Origin: Ellagibacter isourolithinifaciens
GTDB taxonomy: Bacteria > Actinomycetota > Coriobacteriia > Coriobacteriales > Eggerthellaceae
NCBI RefSeq assembly: GCF_008831035.1
Contig: NZ_WAJR01000001.1
Span: 186,001-250,000, forward strand
Length of the DNA stretch: 64,000 bases
Reading direction: 5' to 3'
The notes beneath the pieces were generated by a model, which was given only the letters and a program-made list of their open reading frames with translations, was not told where the DNA came from and made no database searches. Position 1 is the stretch's first letter; each line of letters opens with the position of its first letter. Shown here in pieces: positions 8,642 to 16,880 of the stretch. The translations under genes and the position numbers were made by a program.

Positions 8642-8749
8642 TGCGTTTAGTATTGGAATCGATGCATGGCATTTCTCGCTTGTGTGCGGGATATGAAGAC
8701 GCGCATGCCCAGATAGACCCCTCATTTTGCGATTCCGAGACTAAACGCA
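8642..8749. repeat. Nested inverted repeat inside the IS left end (108 bp)
   Basis: TGCGTTTAGTATTGGAATCG at 8642-8661 faces its near-complement (18/20) at 8730-8749. The same sequence type marks the subterminal right end of the element, so this may be a transposase-binding array, or a trace of a second element end. Confidence 0.7.
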
Positions 8750-8847
8750 CGCCGTGAGCGCGGGGCCGTTGCTCGTTTTTGCCTCGGTATGCGGTTTTCG
8801 ATGGCATTCGGGCCGTTTTCTCTTCGGGTTTCCTGCTCTTCCGTTTC

Positions 8848-10164
8848 TTAAAGCTCGATCAGACCCGGCCTCATCATGACTTCTTCGACGGGCACGAGCC
8901 CTATGCCCAGGCCGTCCAGAAGCTCGGCCGGCACGACCTGGGAGGCCAGCTGCAGCGGCGACGCGCCGCCGAACTGCGGACGCCCGTACGAGTTCACGTG
9001 CGAGCACACCACCGACAGCTTCGCCGGGGTCAACTTGGCAAACGACGAGCCCTTGGGGATTACCTTGCGCAGCTCGACGTGGTTCTTCTCGCAGCTGCCT
9101 TTCTGGCCCGACTTCATCGGATCGCAGTAGTACACGCGGCAGCGCGAGCCCCTCGACGTGCAGCTTTTCTCGATGGCGCCGTAGTCCAAGAACTCCGACC
9201 CCCTGTCGGTGAGAACGACGCCGAACAGCCTCTTGAATTCCCCGAGGCCGATCAGCCTCTCGACCATGTCGAGCACCTTGCCTACCTCTTCCTGGTTGCG
9301 TTTCGGCAGGAACAGCATGAGCTGGAACCTGAATCGCCTGGACAGCAGTGTTAGGATTGCCTGGGCCTCGCCGCGCCTTCCTACCACGCAATCCATTTCG
9401 ACGGCGTCCATCTTTTCGTCATCCGGAAGGGCCTCGAAGTCCTTGTATGCGCGCCCCTCCAGGTCATGCCTGGGAATCGGGGTCTCGTCGGCGCGTCTCC
9501 TCCTTGGCTTGAAGCGCACTTTCTTTGGCAAGTCCAGCCCGATGATGTCGCCGAACACCCCCATCTCGACGTAGCGGTAGAACGTGCTCAGGGACACGGG
9601 CAGCTCGCCGGCGCGGGTGGCCCAAATGACCTCGGGGCTCTGCCCCTTCTTGATGAGCGGCCCGACGATCGACCGCATCGCCTCGAGCTCCTCGGGCGTG
9701 ACGTCGATGCCTTCCCTCGACTCGACTTTCCGCTTTTGCGCGAGCTCGTGGGCCATCCTGCCGTCGTAAAACCGGTATTCGTAGCCGCACCCCATCCCAT
9801 AGCGCCTGTGGCAGCCGTTGCACGCGAACGGCGGCTTCGCGAGCCACGGGCACTGGTCCGGGAGGAAATCCGGGCAGACCTTGTTGCACATCGACGTCCG
9901 GCACGTCGGGCACGGCATCAGGCAGCCCTTGCCGCACACGTCCCTCTTCGAGCACGCCTCTCGCCTCAGGCATATGTTGCGCGTCTCGACGGACAGGAAG
10001 CTCGGGCTCGACGACATCCCGTTGCGCTTTATCTCGCGGGCCACGGTCGACGGCGCGACGCCCAGCCCCCTGGCGATTTCCGGCAGCGGCCGGCAGTCCT
10101 TGAGCTGCTGCTCGATCGCCATGCGGTCCCCCTGGGTGAGCTGCCCGTTCTTGCTTCTCGGCAT
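8848..10164 (-). CDS. IS30-family transposase
   Basis: 438 aa. The N-terminal helix-turn-helix (LPEIARGLGVAPSTVAREI) is typical of IS30. It is followed by a cysteine-rich block of about 12 Cys (roughly residues 63-130), likely zinc-binding and known in a subgroup of this family. The DDE core is visible as D in MDCVVG, D in TDRGSEF and E in KNHVELRKVIPKG. The start is the ATG at 10164, eight bases after AGGGGAGG; a GTG three codons upstream is less well placed. The frame is intact, so the copy may be active. Confidence 0.93.
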   Translation of the reverse strand: MPRSKNGQLTQGDRMAIEQQLKDCRPLPEIARGLGVAPSTVAREIKRNGMSSSPSFLSVETRNICLRREACSKRDVCGKGCLMPCPTCRTSMCNKVCPDFLPDQCPWLAKPPFACNGCHRRYGMGCGYEYRFYDGRMAHELAQKRKVESREGIDVTPEELEAMRSIVGPLIKKGQSPEVIWATRAGELPVSLSTFYRYVEMGVFGDIIGLDLPKKVRFKPRRRRADETPIPRHDLEGRAYKDFEALPDDEKMDAVEMDCVVGRRGEAQAILTLLSRRFRFQLMLFLPKRNQEEVGKVLDMVERLIGLGEFKRLFGVVLTDRGSEFLDYGAIEKSCTSRGSRCRVYYCDPMKSGQKGSCEKNHVELRKVIPKGSSFAKLTPAKLSVVCSHVNSYGRPQFGGASPLQLASQVVPAELLDGLGIGLVPVEEVMMRPGLIEL

Positions 10165-10285
10165 TCTCTCCACCTCCCCTCGCCCGAATGCCGCTGGAAC
10201 GATGGTATCCGATGGGATTCGGGAGGCGAACCGCTTCTTTCCGAGACTAAATGCACAGAACGTGCATTTCAGATAAGAATTAAGG

Positions 10286-10302
10286 CGTGTGTACTTTGGG
10301 TT
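10286..10302 (+). repeat. 17-bp direct repeat, right copy
   Basis: Exact copy of 8534-8550, beginning two bases outside the right terminal inverted repeat of the IS30-type element. Confidence 0.85.
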
Positions 10303-10346
10303 GATTGAATTCTTCTAAGTAAACGTTTGTGCAGTTCAAAGGCTCG

Positions 10347-10504
10347 TTTACTTGCACTCTTTCAAAAACCAGGTCGCGGATTCGAATCGTTTGCCTCCAG
10401 TCTTTCATTTCGATTTGCCGGCTCCGCGATATGTGCAGACGCGACCAAAGCGGCGCAATGCCAGGTCAGACCCTATATTGGTCCTATGAAAGAGTGCAGG
10501 TAAA
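10347..10504. repeat. MITE-like element with 18-bp terminal inverted repeats
   Basis: TTTACTTGCACTCTTTCA at 10347-10364 and its complement at 10487-10504 match at 17 of 18 positions and enclose 158 bp without coding potential. No clear target duplication flanks it. The interior includes GGATTCGAATC, which resembles a tRNA T-loop but lacks a proper stem. Confidence 0.65.
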
Positions 10505-10686
10505 TTGCCCGAAACGCAGCTCCGATTCTCAACAACTTAGCGACGTTTCCCCTAAATCGCCGCACCACGACTTGCGGTAAGTGTATCCTATGACACTCAA
10601 ACAGACCAGACGGACTCCCATTCTTTTGGCAAGGTCTTTCATTACGTAAACTCTCCGAATCGCAAGCCACACATTCAAGAAGGCAA

Positions 10687-10724
10687 CCCCCTTCCTTTTC
10701 GAGTTCGGATGAAAAGGAAGGGGG
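10687..10724. repeat. Perfect 14-bp stem hairpin
   Basis: CCCCCTTCCTTTTC at 10687-10700 pairs fully with GAAAAGGAAGGGGG at 10711-10724 across a 10-nt loop. No T-tract follows on either strand, so it is not a classical terminator. The arm also occurs as CCCCCTTCCTTTTCGA near 31047, just inside the tRNA-Pro island. Confidence 0.7.
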
Positions 10725-10786
10725 CAATCGCTGCGCTTGAAGCTGGGCTTACTCTAGGATTTCCCACTCGAAGGCACGCGCGAAGA

Positions 10787-10891
10787 CTATGGCTGCGCTT
10801 TCTCAGCGGGCACGAGGGGGCAAACCGACACGGCCAGGACTGCAGCGAGCAGCGGCATTAAGGCCTTCTCGGCGGGCTTGGAAGCGCTCAT
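10787..10891 (-). pseudogene. N-terminal remnant of a membrane transporter, stopped after 34 codons
   Basis: A 34-codon frame starts at ATG 10891 and ends at a TAG. It reads as a short basic N-terminus followed by a hydrophobic helix (LMPLLAAVLAVSVCPLVP), then AEKAQP and stop. The arrangement resembles the first helix of DASS-type anion:sodium symporters, but this is a weak match. It lies just downstream of the acetamidase gene on the same strand, with debris and an IS beyond, which fits a gene cut off by rearrangement. It could alternatively be a genuine small membrane peptide. Confidence 0.35.
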
Positions 10892-10900
10892 ATTCGCTCT

Positions 10901-11797
10901 TTATAACGAAAAGCCGATAGCGTCGAGCACGTATTTCGGAACCATGAAGCGAACCGTCTTCTCGGGATCGACCATCTGGCAGACACGCACGTCGGCCACA
11001 AGCGAAAGCAGCATGACCAGGTCAGCTTCCGACTCGTTGGTACGCGATGCAAGCAAATCGACCATTTGCTGAACCGCGAGTTCGGCAGCCTTATCGAGCG
11101 ATTCGGCGGAAACGATGATGCCGAAATGCGTTTCGTTCTCGATCAGAGGGTTCGGGACCGAAAGCTCGGGCAACGCGGTCAGCGTCACCGTCGCATAACC
11201 GGCAACTTCCGCACCCGACACGCTCACCTCGCCATCGCCCATGACAGCATGCATGTCGCCGCACCCGAACAGCGCGCCATCGACGGCAACGGGAAAATAC
11301 AGCGTCGCACCTGCGGCAATGGCGGTGTTGTCCATGTTGCCGCCATGCTTGCCCGGCGTTCCGCAGTTGACCGGCTCGCCTTCGGGGGCAACACCGATGA
11401 CGCCGATCATCGGAGCAAGAGGGATGTTCAGGCGCTCGTCCCACACGACCTTGCCGTCCTCAACCTTGCAAAAATGCGTCGCCCAGTCACTGAAGCGGTC
11501 GCCGCAAACACCCTCGTCTTTTCCGGTGCAAGAACTTGTCTGCGCATCGAGCTCGATATTGTCGATATGGACCTTCAGCGTGCCGCCCGCAACAGCGCCT
11601 TCGACATAAATCGGGCCCGTGGCGGGGTTGATCGCCTCCCAGTCAATTTCGCTCAGTTGATCTTCGGGACCTTGTAGCTGGTTGCCGAAGCAGTCCTTCG
11701 TGCGGATGCGCACCGTCTCGCCCGATGGCACTTTCAGCACCGGCTCCAAATCCTTGTCGAACGAAAACAGTGTCTTGGCATCATCGAGTTCAATCAT
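10901..11797 (-). CDS. Acetamidase/formamidase family protein
   Basis: 298 aa of the FmdA/AmdA family, enzymes that hydrolyse short-chain amides to ammonia and the acid. Diagnostic stretches are PATGPIYVEGAVAGGTLKV, the GGNMD motif in GTPGKHGGNMDNTAI, and DMHAVMGDGEVSVSGAEV. Residues of the expected metal-binding core are retained, so it appears functional. The ATG at 11797 with AAAGGGAG upstream is preferred to an in-frame TTG six codons earlier. A thioesterase gene ends 33 bp upstream on the same strand, suggesting a two-gene unit. Confidence 0.92.
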   Translation of the reverse strand: MIELDDAKTLFSFDKDLEPVLKVPSGETVRIRTKDCFGNQLQGPEDQLSEIDWEAINPATGPIYVEGAVAGGTLKVHIDNIELDAQTSSCTGKDEGVCGDRFSDWATHFCKVEDGKVVWDERLNIPLAPMIGVIGVAPEGEPVNCGTPGKHGGNMDNTAIAAGATLYFPVAVDGALFGCGDMHAVMGDGEVSVSGAEVAGYATVTLTALPELSVPNPLIENETHFGIIVSAESLDKAAELAVQQMVDLLASRTNESEADLVMLLSLVADVRVCQMVDPEKTVRFMVPKYVLDAIGFSL

Positions 11798-11830
11798 GAG
11801 AAAACTCCCTTTCAAACGTTGCCGTTATTC

Positions 11831-12274
11831 TCATTGATAATCTGGCTCAAGCGCCGCTGTGTAGCGCTCGTAAAGCTCCGGTACCGCCTTTTTAATGCTT
11901 ACCGGCTTGAAATCATCGCGCCGAATAAGACAATGCTCGCTCATTCCTGTCGCAAACGGCTTCGCCTCGTCAAGATCAATCTCTTCCCCATCGAAGACTT
12001 TGTAGCGAAACTGCACCTTCGTCGGTTTGAGTGCGGTGACGGCAAGCTGCACAACGACCTTGTCCCCGTATCGAACGGACTCGCCGTAGTCGCATTCGAC
12101 ATGGAGAACGGGAGAGATAAGTCCCCGCGCTTCCAAGTCCGCATAGGGAAATCCTAACTCAGCAAGATATTTCTCACGAGCATCCTCAAAGTAGAGGATG
12201 TAGTTGGCATGATAGACGACTCCCATCATATCGGTTTCGCCGTAGCGAACGGATATGGGCACATTCAGACGCAT
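11831..12274 (-). CDS. Acyl-CoA thioesterase, 4-hydroxybenzoyl-CoA thioesterase/YbgC type
   Basis: 147-aa single hot-dog-fold protein. The active-site signature RYGETDMMGVVYHANYILYFEDARE includes the Asp-x-x-Gly-x-x-His-x-x-x-Tyr pattern (DMMGVVYHANY). Such enzymes hydrolyse acyl- or aroyl-CoA esters; the aromatic CoA ligases elsewhere in the window make an aryl-CoA substrate possible but unproven. ATG 12274, ten bases after AAGG, is taken as the start; the GTG three codons earlier overlaps its own Shine-Dalgarno. It is divergent from menA across 92 bp. Confidence 0.9.
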   Translation of the reverse strand: MRLNVPISVRYGETDMMGVVYHANYILYFEDAREKYLAELGFPYADLEARGLISPVLHVECDYGESVRYGDKVVVQLAVTALKPTKVQFRYKVFDGEEIDLDEAKPFATGMSEHCLIRRDDFKPVSIKKAVPELYERYTAALEPDYQ

Positions 12275-12366
12275 AACGAGCACACCTTCTAAAAAACGGT
12301 AGAATACCTTTTAGTATGGTAGCGCATTGCGGCGCGTCGAGATATCAAGAAGGGCAAAACGAGACA

Positions 12367-13320
12367 ATGACCGAATCAGCTTCAAACAAAGACCAGCGAC
12401 CTTACGAGAGATTCACGTTGAAGATGGCTGTCGAGCTCGCCGCACCGCACACATGGCCCGCATCCATTCTGCCCGTGCTCGTAGCCACAAGCTGCGCGGT
12501 CGTGCACTCCCCCGTCCTCGACATCCTTATGGTGTGTGCGCTGCTCGCCATCTGCATCCTCATGCAGGCTTCGGTCAACACCTTCAACGACTACTACGAC
12601 TTCGTCAAAGGCGCGGACAGCGAAGAGGATAACGTCGACGTGACCGACGCTGTGCTCGTGTACAACCATATCAACCCCGCGTCGGCGCTTCGCCTGGCAG
12701 TTGGGCTGCTTGTCGCCGCCTTTGCGATCGGCGTCTACGTCATCTATTGCGCTGGATGGATCCCGCTTGTACTTGGAATCATCGGCGCGGTGATCGTCAT
12801 CGCCTATTCCGCTGGCAAAACGCCTATCTCCTACCTTCCCATCGGAGAAGTGGTAAGCGGGTTCGTCATGGGCGGGCTCATTCCACTCGCGTGCTACCAA
12901 GCCCTCACGGGAGAGCTCAATTTCGTCGTGCTTGTCTGGTCAATCCCAACGATCATCGGGATCGGGCTCATCATGATGACAAACAACACCTGCGACATCG
13001 AGAAAGATATCGAAGTGAGCCGCCGCACACTGCCGACGCTGCTCGGCCGGCCGCACGCTCGAAAGCTCTACCATGCACTCGTCTTCTGCTGGCTCGTTGC
13101 GATTGCGGTCATTATCGCAGTCTTCTTCACGCGCGGAACAATCGTCTTGGTGTTCGCGCTGTTAGCTTCCTATCCTTTGTTGAAGGCGCTCTTAAGCAAC
13201 CCCCTCGCTCCCCAGGCGCGCATTGGAGCCATGGCGCAGATCTGCAGCGTGAACATCGCACTTGGATCGTTCTATGCTGCCGCAATACTCGCGAGCAGCG
13301 CCATCGCCTTCGTCGCCTAA
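12367..13320 (+). CDS. menA: UbiA-family naphthoate prenyltransferase (MenA-like)
   Basis: 317-aa integral membrane enzyme with about eight hydrophobic segments. The first Asp-rich motif is NTFNDYYDFVKGADSEED (NDxxDxxxD) and the second NNTCDIEKDIEVSRRTLP, which together bind the prenyl diphosphate through magnesium. It attaches the polyprenyl chain to dihydroxynaphthoate (or its equivalent in the futalosine route), giving menaquinone for anaerobic respiration. The ATG at 12367 is chosen over one 17 codons upstream because AAGGG lies about 12 bases before it and the upstream residues look non-coding. Confidence 0.92.
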   Translation: MTESASNKDQRPYERFTLKMAVELAAPHTWPASILPVLVATSCAVVHSPVLDILMVCALLAICILMQASVNTFNDYYDFVKGADSEEDNVDVTDAVLVYNHINPASALRLAVGLLVAAFAIGVYVIYCAGWIPLVLGIIGAVIVIAYSAGKTPISYLPIGEVVSGFVMGGLIPLACYQALTGELNFVVLVWSIPTIIGIGLIMMTNNTCDIEKDIEVSRRTLPTLLGRPHARKLYHALVFCWLVAIAVIIAVFFTRGTIVLVFALLASYPLLKALLSNPLAPQARIGAMAQICSVNIALGSFYAAAILASSAIAFVA

Positions 13321-13401
13321 GGGAAGGGACCGCCACCAGCACCAACACCTCTACCCTATTGAGGGCGATACGCGCGAGCAATCGCATTCACGCCACATAA
13401 A

Positions 13402-13442
13402 ATGCCCTGCACCCCGAAGGCTGGCATCGGAATGCAGGGCAT
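13402..13442 (-). terminator. Terminator shared by convergent menA and universal stress gene
   Basis: Perfect 10-bp stem ATGCCCTGCA / TGCAGGGCAT around a 21-nt loop. On the minus strand it is followed by TTTTATG, which suits termination of the universal stress gene; it may also act on menA. Confidence 0.75.
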
Positions 13443-13476
13443 GTATCGCTTTTGCGAACAACCACGTGGGAAGGCG

Positions 13477-13923
13477 TTACTTCGTCACGAGAACGGGTAT
13501 TTCCGACTCGCGAAGGACCGCCGTCGAAACGCTGCCCAACATCGAGCGGACAGCACCCAAGCCGCGGCTTCCCATGACGATGAGCCCGCAGCGTTCAGAC
13601 TTCGCGATTGAGATGATCAGCTCGTGCGGCTTGCCGAAGGCAACGCGCAGCGTCGTGACACCCTCATGGCCGGCGATTCTCTCACCAATATTCTTCTTCA
13701 AATTGGAAAGCGCTTCCTCTTCGTCACCGATAGAGGTGAGAAGAACGCCTGCGGCACGCGCAGCCGCGTTGAACGCCGGATCGCCCGTCTTCGCCAAGTC
13801 GGTGACCGTGACAACGACCACACCATCGGCCAAACCATGGTCGACGAGCTCATAAGCGTCAGCGAGCGCGCGGTTCGAAGCGTCGGAGCAATCGTAACCT
13901 ACGAGAATCTTTGAGTATCCCAT
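13477..13923 (-). CDS. Universal stress protein (UspA family)
   Basis: 148-aa single Usp domain. The N-terminal KILVGYDCSDASNRALADA and the C-terminal ATP-binding motif GSRGLGAVRSMLGSVSTAVL (G-2x-G-9x-G-S) indicate the nucleotide-binding subtype. Function is stress survival by an unspecified mechanism. AGAGAGG precedes the ATG. It lies 61 bp after gluQ on the same strand and is closed by a hairpin terminator. Confidence 0.93.
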   Translation of the reverse strand: MGYSKILVGYDCSDASNRALADAYELVDHGLADGVVVVTVTDLAKTGDPAFNAAARAAGVLLTSIGDEEEALSNLKKNIGERIAGHEGVTTLRVAFGKPHELIISIAKSERCGLIVMGSRGLGAVRSMLGSVSTAVLRESEIPVLVTK

Positions 13924-13984
13924 GATGAAACCTCTCTTTCAAACGACGACGAAAACGCCGCCTATCCCCTAGTCGGACAGGTTA

Positions 13985-14902
13985 TCAAATCCAGGCTATC
14001 TGGATTCTACCATGAAGATTCTTAAGCGAGAAGCAAGAAAGGAGCTGCTCGGGAGTTGCCGGTTCAGTCGTAGGAGCAAGGCCGGCAATCCCCGCGATAT
14101 GCCCGATGATCGCCTCCGGCGAACCGAATCTCACAAGCAAGGCATCAAGCGATGCGTCGTGATCGCGCTTTGAGAGGCGACGGTCGCGTTCGGCGACGAG
14201 GAGTGGAATGTGGCCGTAGATGGGATGCGGCAGGCTGAGCAGGTTCTGAAGGTAGATTTGCTGCGGCGTCGAACAGAGCAAGTCGACGCCTCTCACCACG
14301 CTGTTCACCCCCTGTGCGGCATCGTCGACGACGACGGCGAGCTGATAGGCAAAGGCCTGGTCGGAGCGACGAACAAGGAAATCGCCGCAATCGCGCTCGA
14401 GGTCCTGGGAATAGTCGCCCTGTATTGAATCATGAAACGAAATGACCTCTTCAGGCGTTCGCAACCGCATGGCAGGCCTGCGTCCCGATGCCTCCTTTGC
14501 CGCACGTTCCTCGGCGGACAGCAAACGGCACGTTCCCGGATAGACAAGTTTCTCCCCGCGATGAGGGGCAGAGGCGGCATGCAAATCTGCACGCGTGCAG
14601 TAGCAGGGGTAGATAAGGCCCCTCTCCTTGAGAGAATCGAAGGCAGCAGCATAAGCCTCATCTCTATCGTGTTGGAAGAAAGGGCCGCGATCCCATGTCA
14701 AGCCAAGCATCTCGAAGTCGCGCTGCACTGCGTCGATATACTTCGGCTTCGAGCGGTCGCGGTCCAAATCCTCGATGCGCAAAACGATATCGCCACCCTG
14801 GGACTTCGCGACGAGCCACGCCGTAAGCGCAGCGTAGATATTGCCCGCATGCATGCGCCCCGTGGGCGAAGGGGCAAAACGCCCGACCACCTTCTCGCTC
14901 AC
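13985..14902 (-). CDS. gluQ: Glutamyl-Q tRNA(Asp) synthetase
   Basis: 305-aa paralogue of the GluRS catalytic core that lacks the anticodon-binding domain and attaches glutamate to queuosine-34 of tRNA(Asp). The HIGH-like motif is in RFAPSPTGRMHAGNIYAAL (HAGN), the KMSKS-like motif is LSKRDHD, and the zinc-binding Cys set is PCYCTRAD with a later YPGTC. The GTG at 14902, seven bases after AAGGGG, is the start. No queuosine synthesis gene is visible here. Confidence 0.93.
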   Translation of the reverse strand: MSEKVVGRFAPSPTGRMHAGNIYAALTAWLVAKSQGGDIVLRIEDLDRDRSKPKYIDAVQRDFEMLGLTWDRGPFFQHDRDEAYAAAFDSLKERGLIYPCYCTRADLHAASAPHRGEKLVYPGTCRLLSAEERAAKEASGRRPAMRLRTPEEVISFHDSIQGDYSQDLERDCGDFLVRRSDQAFAYQLAVVVDDAAQGVNSVVRGVDLLCSTPQQIYLQNLLSLPHPIYGHIPLLVAERDRRLSKRDHDASLDALLVRFGSPEAIIGHIAGIAGLAPTTEPATPEQLLSCFSLKNLHGRIQIAWI

Positions 14903-14982
14903 CGCATAACCCCTTTCGCTCCCTCATGATGTAACAACCAGAACAGAACCCGAGCCCCGCGCAAGGCAGAGCCCCAAAACAA

Positions 14983-15012
14983 CGATGCCGACGACAAACG
15001 CCGCCGGCATCG
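14983..15012 (-). terminator. Terminator after the iorAB-paaK operon
   Basis: Stem CGATGCCG / CGGCATCG with a 14-nt loop; on the minus strand TTGTTTT follows. It lies just after the paaK stop at 15030. Confidence 0.7.
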
Positions 15013-15029
15013 AGTAAAGATTGAAAACG

Positions 15030-16421
15030 CTACTTGCGCAGGTCCCTCACGTGCTTCGTCTTACCGACCGAGCGCTCGATGCCGCCCGGCTCGACAAGCT
15101 TCACCTTCACGCCAACAAGCAGCGTGCCCTTGAGCTTTTCGGCGACCATCTGGCGGAAGTTGTCCATTACTTCGAAAGAGTCGCTAAACGCCTCGGGCTT
15201 GAGCTCCACATTGACCGTCATACGGTCAAGGCCGGTCTCATTGTCGACCACGATAAGGTAATGAGGGGTGACGCCCTCGATGCCCGCGAGCACATCCTCG
15301 ACCTGGCTCGGGAACACATTCGTGCCGCGGATGATAAGCATGTCGTCGCAGCGGGAGCGGACCTTCTGCATGCGCGCGTGAGTGCGTCCGCAGCTGCACT
15401 TCTCGGTGACAACACGCGTCAGGTCGTGCGTGCGATAGCGAAGAACGGGAATGCCCTCTTTGTCGAGCGGCGTCAAAACGAGCTCGCCCATCTCCCCTTC
15501 AGGCACTGGCTCTCCCGTTGCCGGATCGACGATCTCCCACAGGAAATGATCCTCGGCGATGTGCTGCATGTCGCGCTCGGCGAGGCACTCGCCCGAGACG
15601 CCCGGGCCCATCACCTCAGTCAATCCGTAGTTGTCGGTGCATACGATATGCATGCGGCTCTCGATTTCCGCCTTGAGTGCAGGCGGGCAAGGTTCGCCGC
15701 CAAAAAGCCCGACGCGCAACGTCGACTTCGCCCAATCGTAGCCCATCTTTTCCCCCACCTCGCAAATATGGAGCGCGTAGGTGGGCGTCGCGATGATAAC
15801 AGTCGTACCGTAGTCCTCGATCATCTGGATATGACGCTCGGTGTTGCCCGAGCCCGCCGGAATCATCGTGCAGCCAAGCTTCATGCAGCCGTAGTGAAGA
15901 CCGAAACCGCCAGTGAACATACCATAGCCGAACGCCATCTGCACGCGATCGCCCGGAACGACGCCTGCCATACTGGCAAGACGCGCGATGCAATCGCTCC
16001 AAACGGCCATGTCATGCTTGGTGTAGCCGACGACAATCGGCTTGCCCGTCGTTCCCGAGGACGAGTGCATCTCGACGATCTTGTCGAGCGGCTGGGCGAA
16101 AAGCCCATAGGGGAACGTCTCGCGCAGCGCGTTCTTATCAGTGAAGGGAAGCTTGCGAACATCTTCAAGCGTCTTGATGTCCTCGGGCCTCACGCCCATC
16201 TCGTTCATCTTGTCGCGATACCACGCCACGTTCTCGTAGGTGTAGGCAACCTGCGCGATCAGCTTCTCAAGCTGGATTGCGCGGATGCGCTCGCGGCTCG
16301 AGGTCTCCATGGCGCGGTCGAACATGGGAAGCACGTCGAAATTCCCCGCAGCAGCAGCCTTGAGGGCGGCACCTTTCACGGAGGGATCGAATATCTCTTC
16401 AGCGGTACTGTTCACCATCAT
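15030..16421 (-). CDS. paaK: Phenylacetate-CoA ligase (PaaK), copy 1
   Basis: 463-aa AMP-forming aryl-CoA ligase. The phosphate-binding motif is HSSSGTTGKP; YGLTEVMGPGVSGEC and the C-terminal CGRTHARMQKVRSRCDDMLI are PaaK hallmarks, including the conserved SDD/CDD hinge. It interconverts phenylacetate or related arylacetates and their CoA thioesters. It is the last gene of the unit iorA-iorB-ACT-paaK, where IorAB makes arylacetyl-CoA from aryl pyruvates. Three closely spaced start codons (16424 GTG, 16421 ATG, 16418 ATG) cannot be separated because only a weak AAGAAAG lies upstream. Confidence 0.94.
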   Translation of the reverse strand: MMVNSTAEEIFDPSVKGAALKAAAAGNFDVLPMFDRAMETSSRERIRAIQLEKLIAQVAYTYENVAWYRDKMNEMGVRPEDIKTLEDVRKLPFTDKNALRETFPYGLFAQPLDKIVEMHSSSGTTGKPIVVGYTKHDMAVWSDCIARLASMAGVVPGDRVQMAFGYGMFTGGFGLHYGCMKLGCTMIPAGSGNTERHIQMIEDYGTTVIIATPTYALHICEVGEKMGYDWAKSTLRVGLFGGEPCPPALKAEIESRMHIVCTDNYGLTEVMGPGVSGECLAERDMQHIAEDHFLWEIVDPATGEPVPEGEMGELVLTPLDKEGIPVLRYRTHDLTRVVTEKCSCGRTHARMQKVRSRCDDMLIIRGTNVFPSQVEDVLAGIEGVTPHYLIVVDNETGLDRMTVNVELKPEAFSDSFEVMDNFRQMVAEKLKGTLLVGVKVKLVEPGGIERSVGKTKHVRDLRK

Positions 16422-16439
16422 CACAACTTTCTTAAGCGG

Positions 16440-16862
16440 TTACGCAACGAGATGCGCAAGATCATCCTGGCCCAGGAGCTCAACGGGCTCGCTTTCGAGC
16501 ATCCTCTCGGCGGCAGCGACGTCGTTCACCGAGAGGACGATATACGTGCTGATGAGCGAATAGCTATACGTTACATTGATGTGACAGTCGGCGATGATTC
16601 CCATGACGCGTGCGAGCTCGCCAGGCGTGTCCTCCAAACGCAGCACGAGCACCTCGGACTTCGCGCAGGCAGCGTTCTGATCACGTAGCACCGCAAGCGC
16701 CGCATCGGGGTTGTCGACGATGAAGCGAACGATGCCGTAGTCACCGGTATCGGAAGCGCTGTAGCCGCGAACGTTGACGCCCGCCTCGACGAAGGAATCG
16801 AGCACGCGGACAAGATGGCCGGGCTCGCTTTCGATGAAGACGCTGATCTGGGAAACGCTCAT
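16440..16862 (-). CDS. Tandem ACT-domain protein, copy 1
   Basis: 140 aa made of two ACT domains (about residues 3-65 and 70-135). ACT domains bind amino acids or aromatic ligands, so this is a likely ligand-sensing partner of the neighbouring PaaK or IorAB enzymes. The N-terminal signature is SQISVFIESEPGHLVRVLDS. AAGGAG sets the ATG. A paralogue with the same layout lies at 21132-21563, also directly beside a paaK gene, which supports a physical or regulatory link with PaaK. Confidence 0.88.
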   Translation of the reverse strand: MSVSQISVFIESEPGHLVRVLDSFVEAGVNVRGYSASDTGDYGIVRFIVDNPDAALAVLRDQNAACAKSEVLVLRLEDTPGELARVMGIIADCHINVTYSYSLISTYIVLSVNDVAAAERMLESEPVELLGQDDLAHLVA

Positions 16863-16880
16863 AAGAACACTCCTTCTCGC

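Larger units (their letters stand above)
8549..10283 (-). mobile_element. IS30-family insertion sequence (about 1.73 kb)
   Basis: The element is bounded by 24-bp inverted repeats, 21 of 24 positions matching: 8549-8572 and 10260-10283, with the shared core AAATGCACGT / ACGTGCATTT. It contains one transposase gene on the minus strand. Subterminal copies of TGCRTTTAGT-type sequence occur at 8597-8616, 8642-8661 and, inverted, at 8730-8749 and 10238-10255. A 17-bp exact direct repeat abuts both ends. It lies between genes and appears intact. Confidence 0.85.
10303..10786. other. 484-bp gene-free region with repeats
   Basis: I see no credible gene here. The region holds an inverted-repeat element (10347-10504) and a long perfect hairpin (10687-10724). 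The open frames present lack Shine-Dalgarno sequences and family resemblance. Together with the IS on one side and a truncated gene remnant on the other, this looks like a decayed or rearranged locus. Confidence 0.6.

Noticed and set aside
10364-10400. tRNA gene or tRNA remnant around GGATTCGAATC
   Set aside because: The T-loop-like core has no complementary T stem (position 53 is A), and no acceptor or anticodon arm is present.
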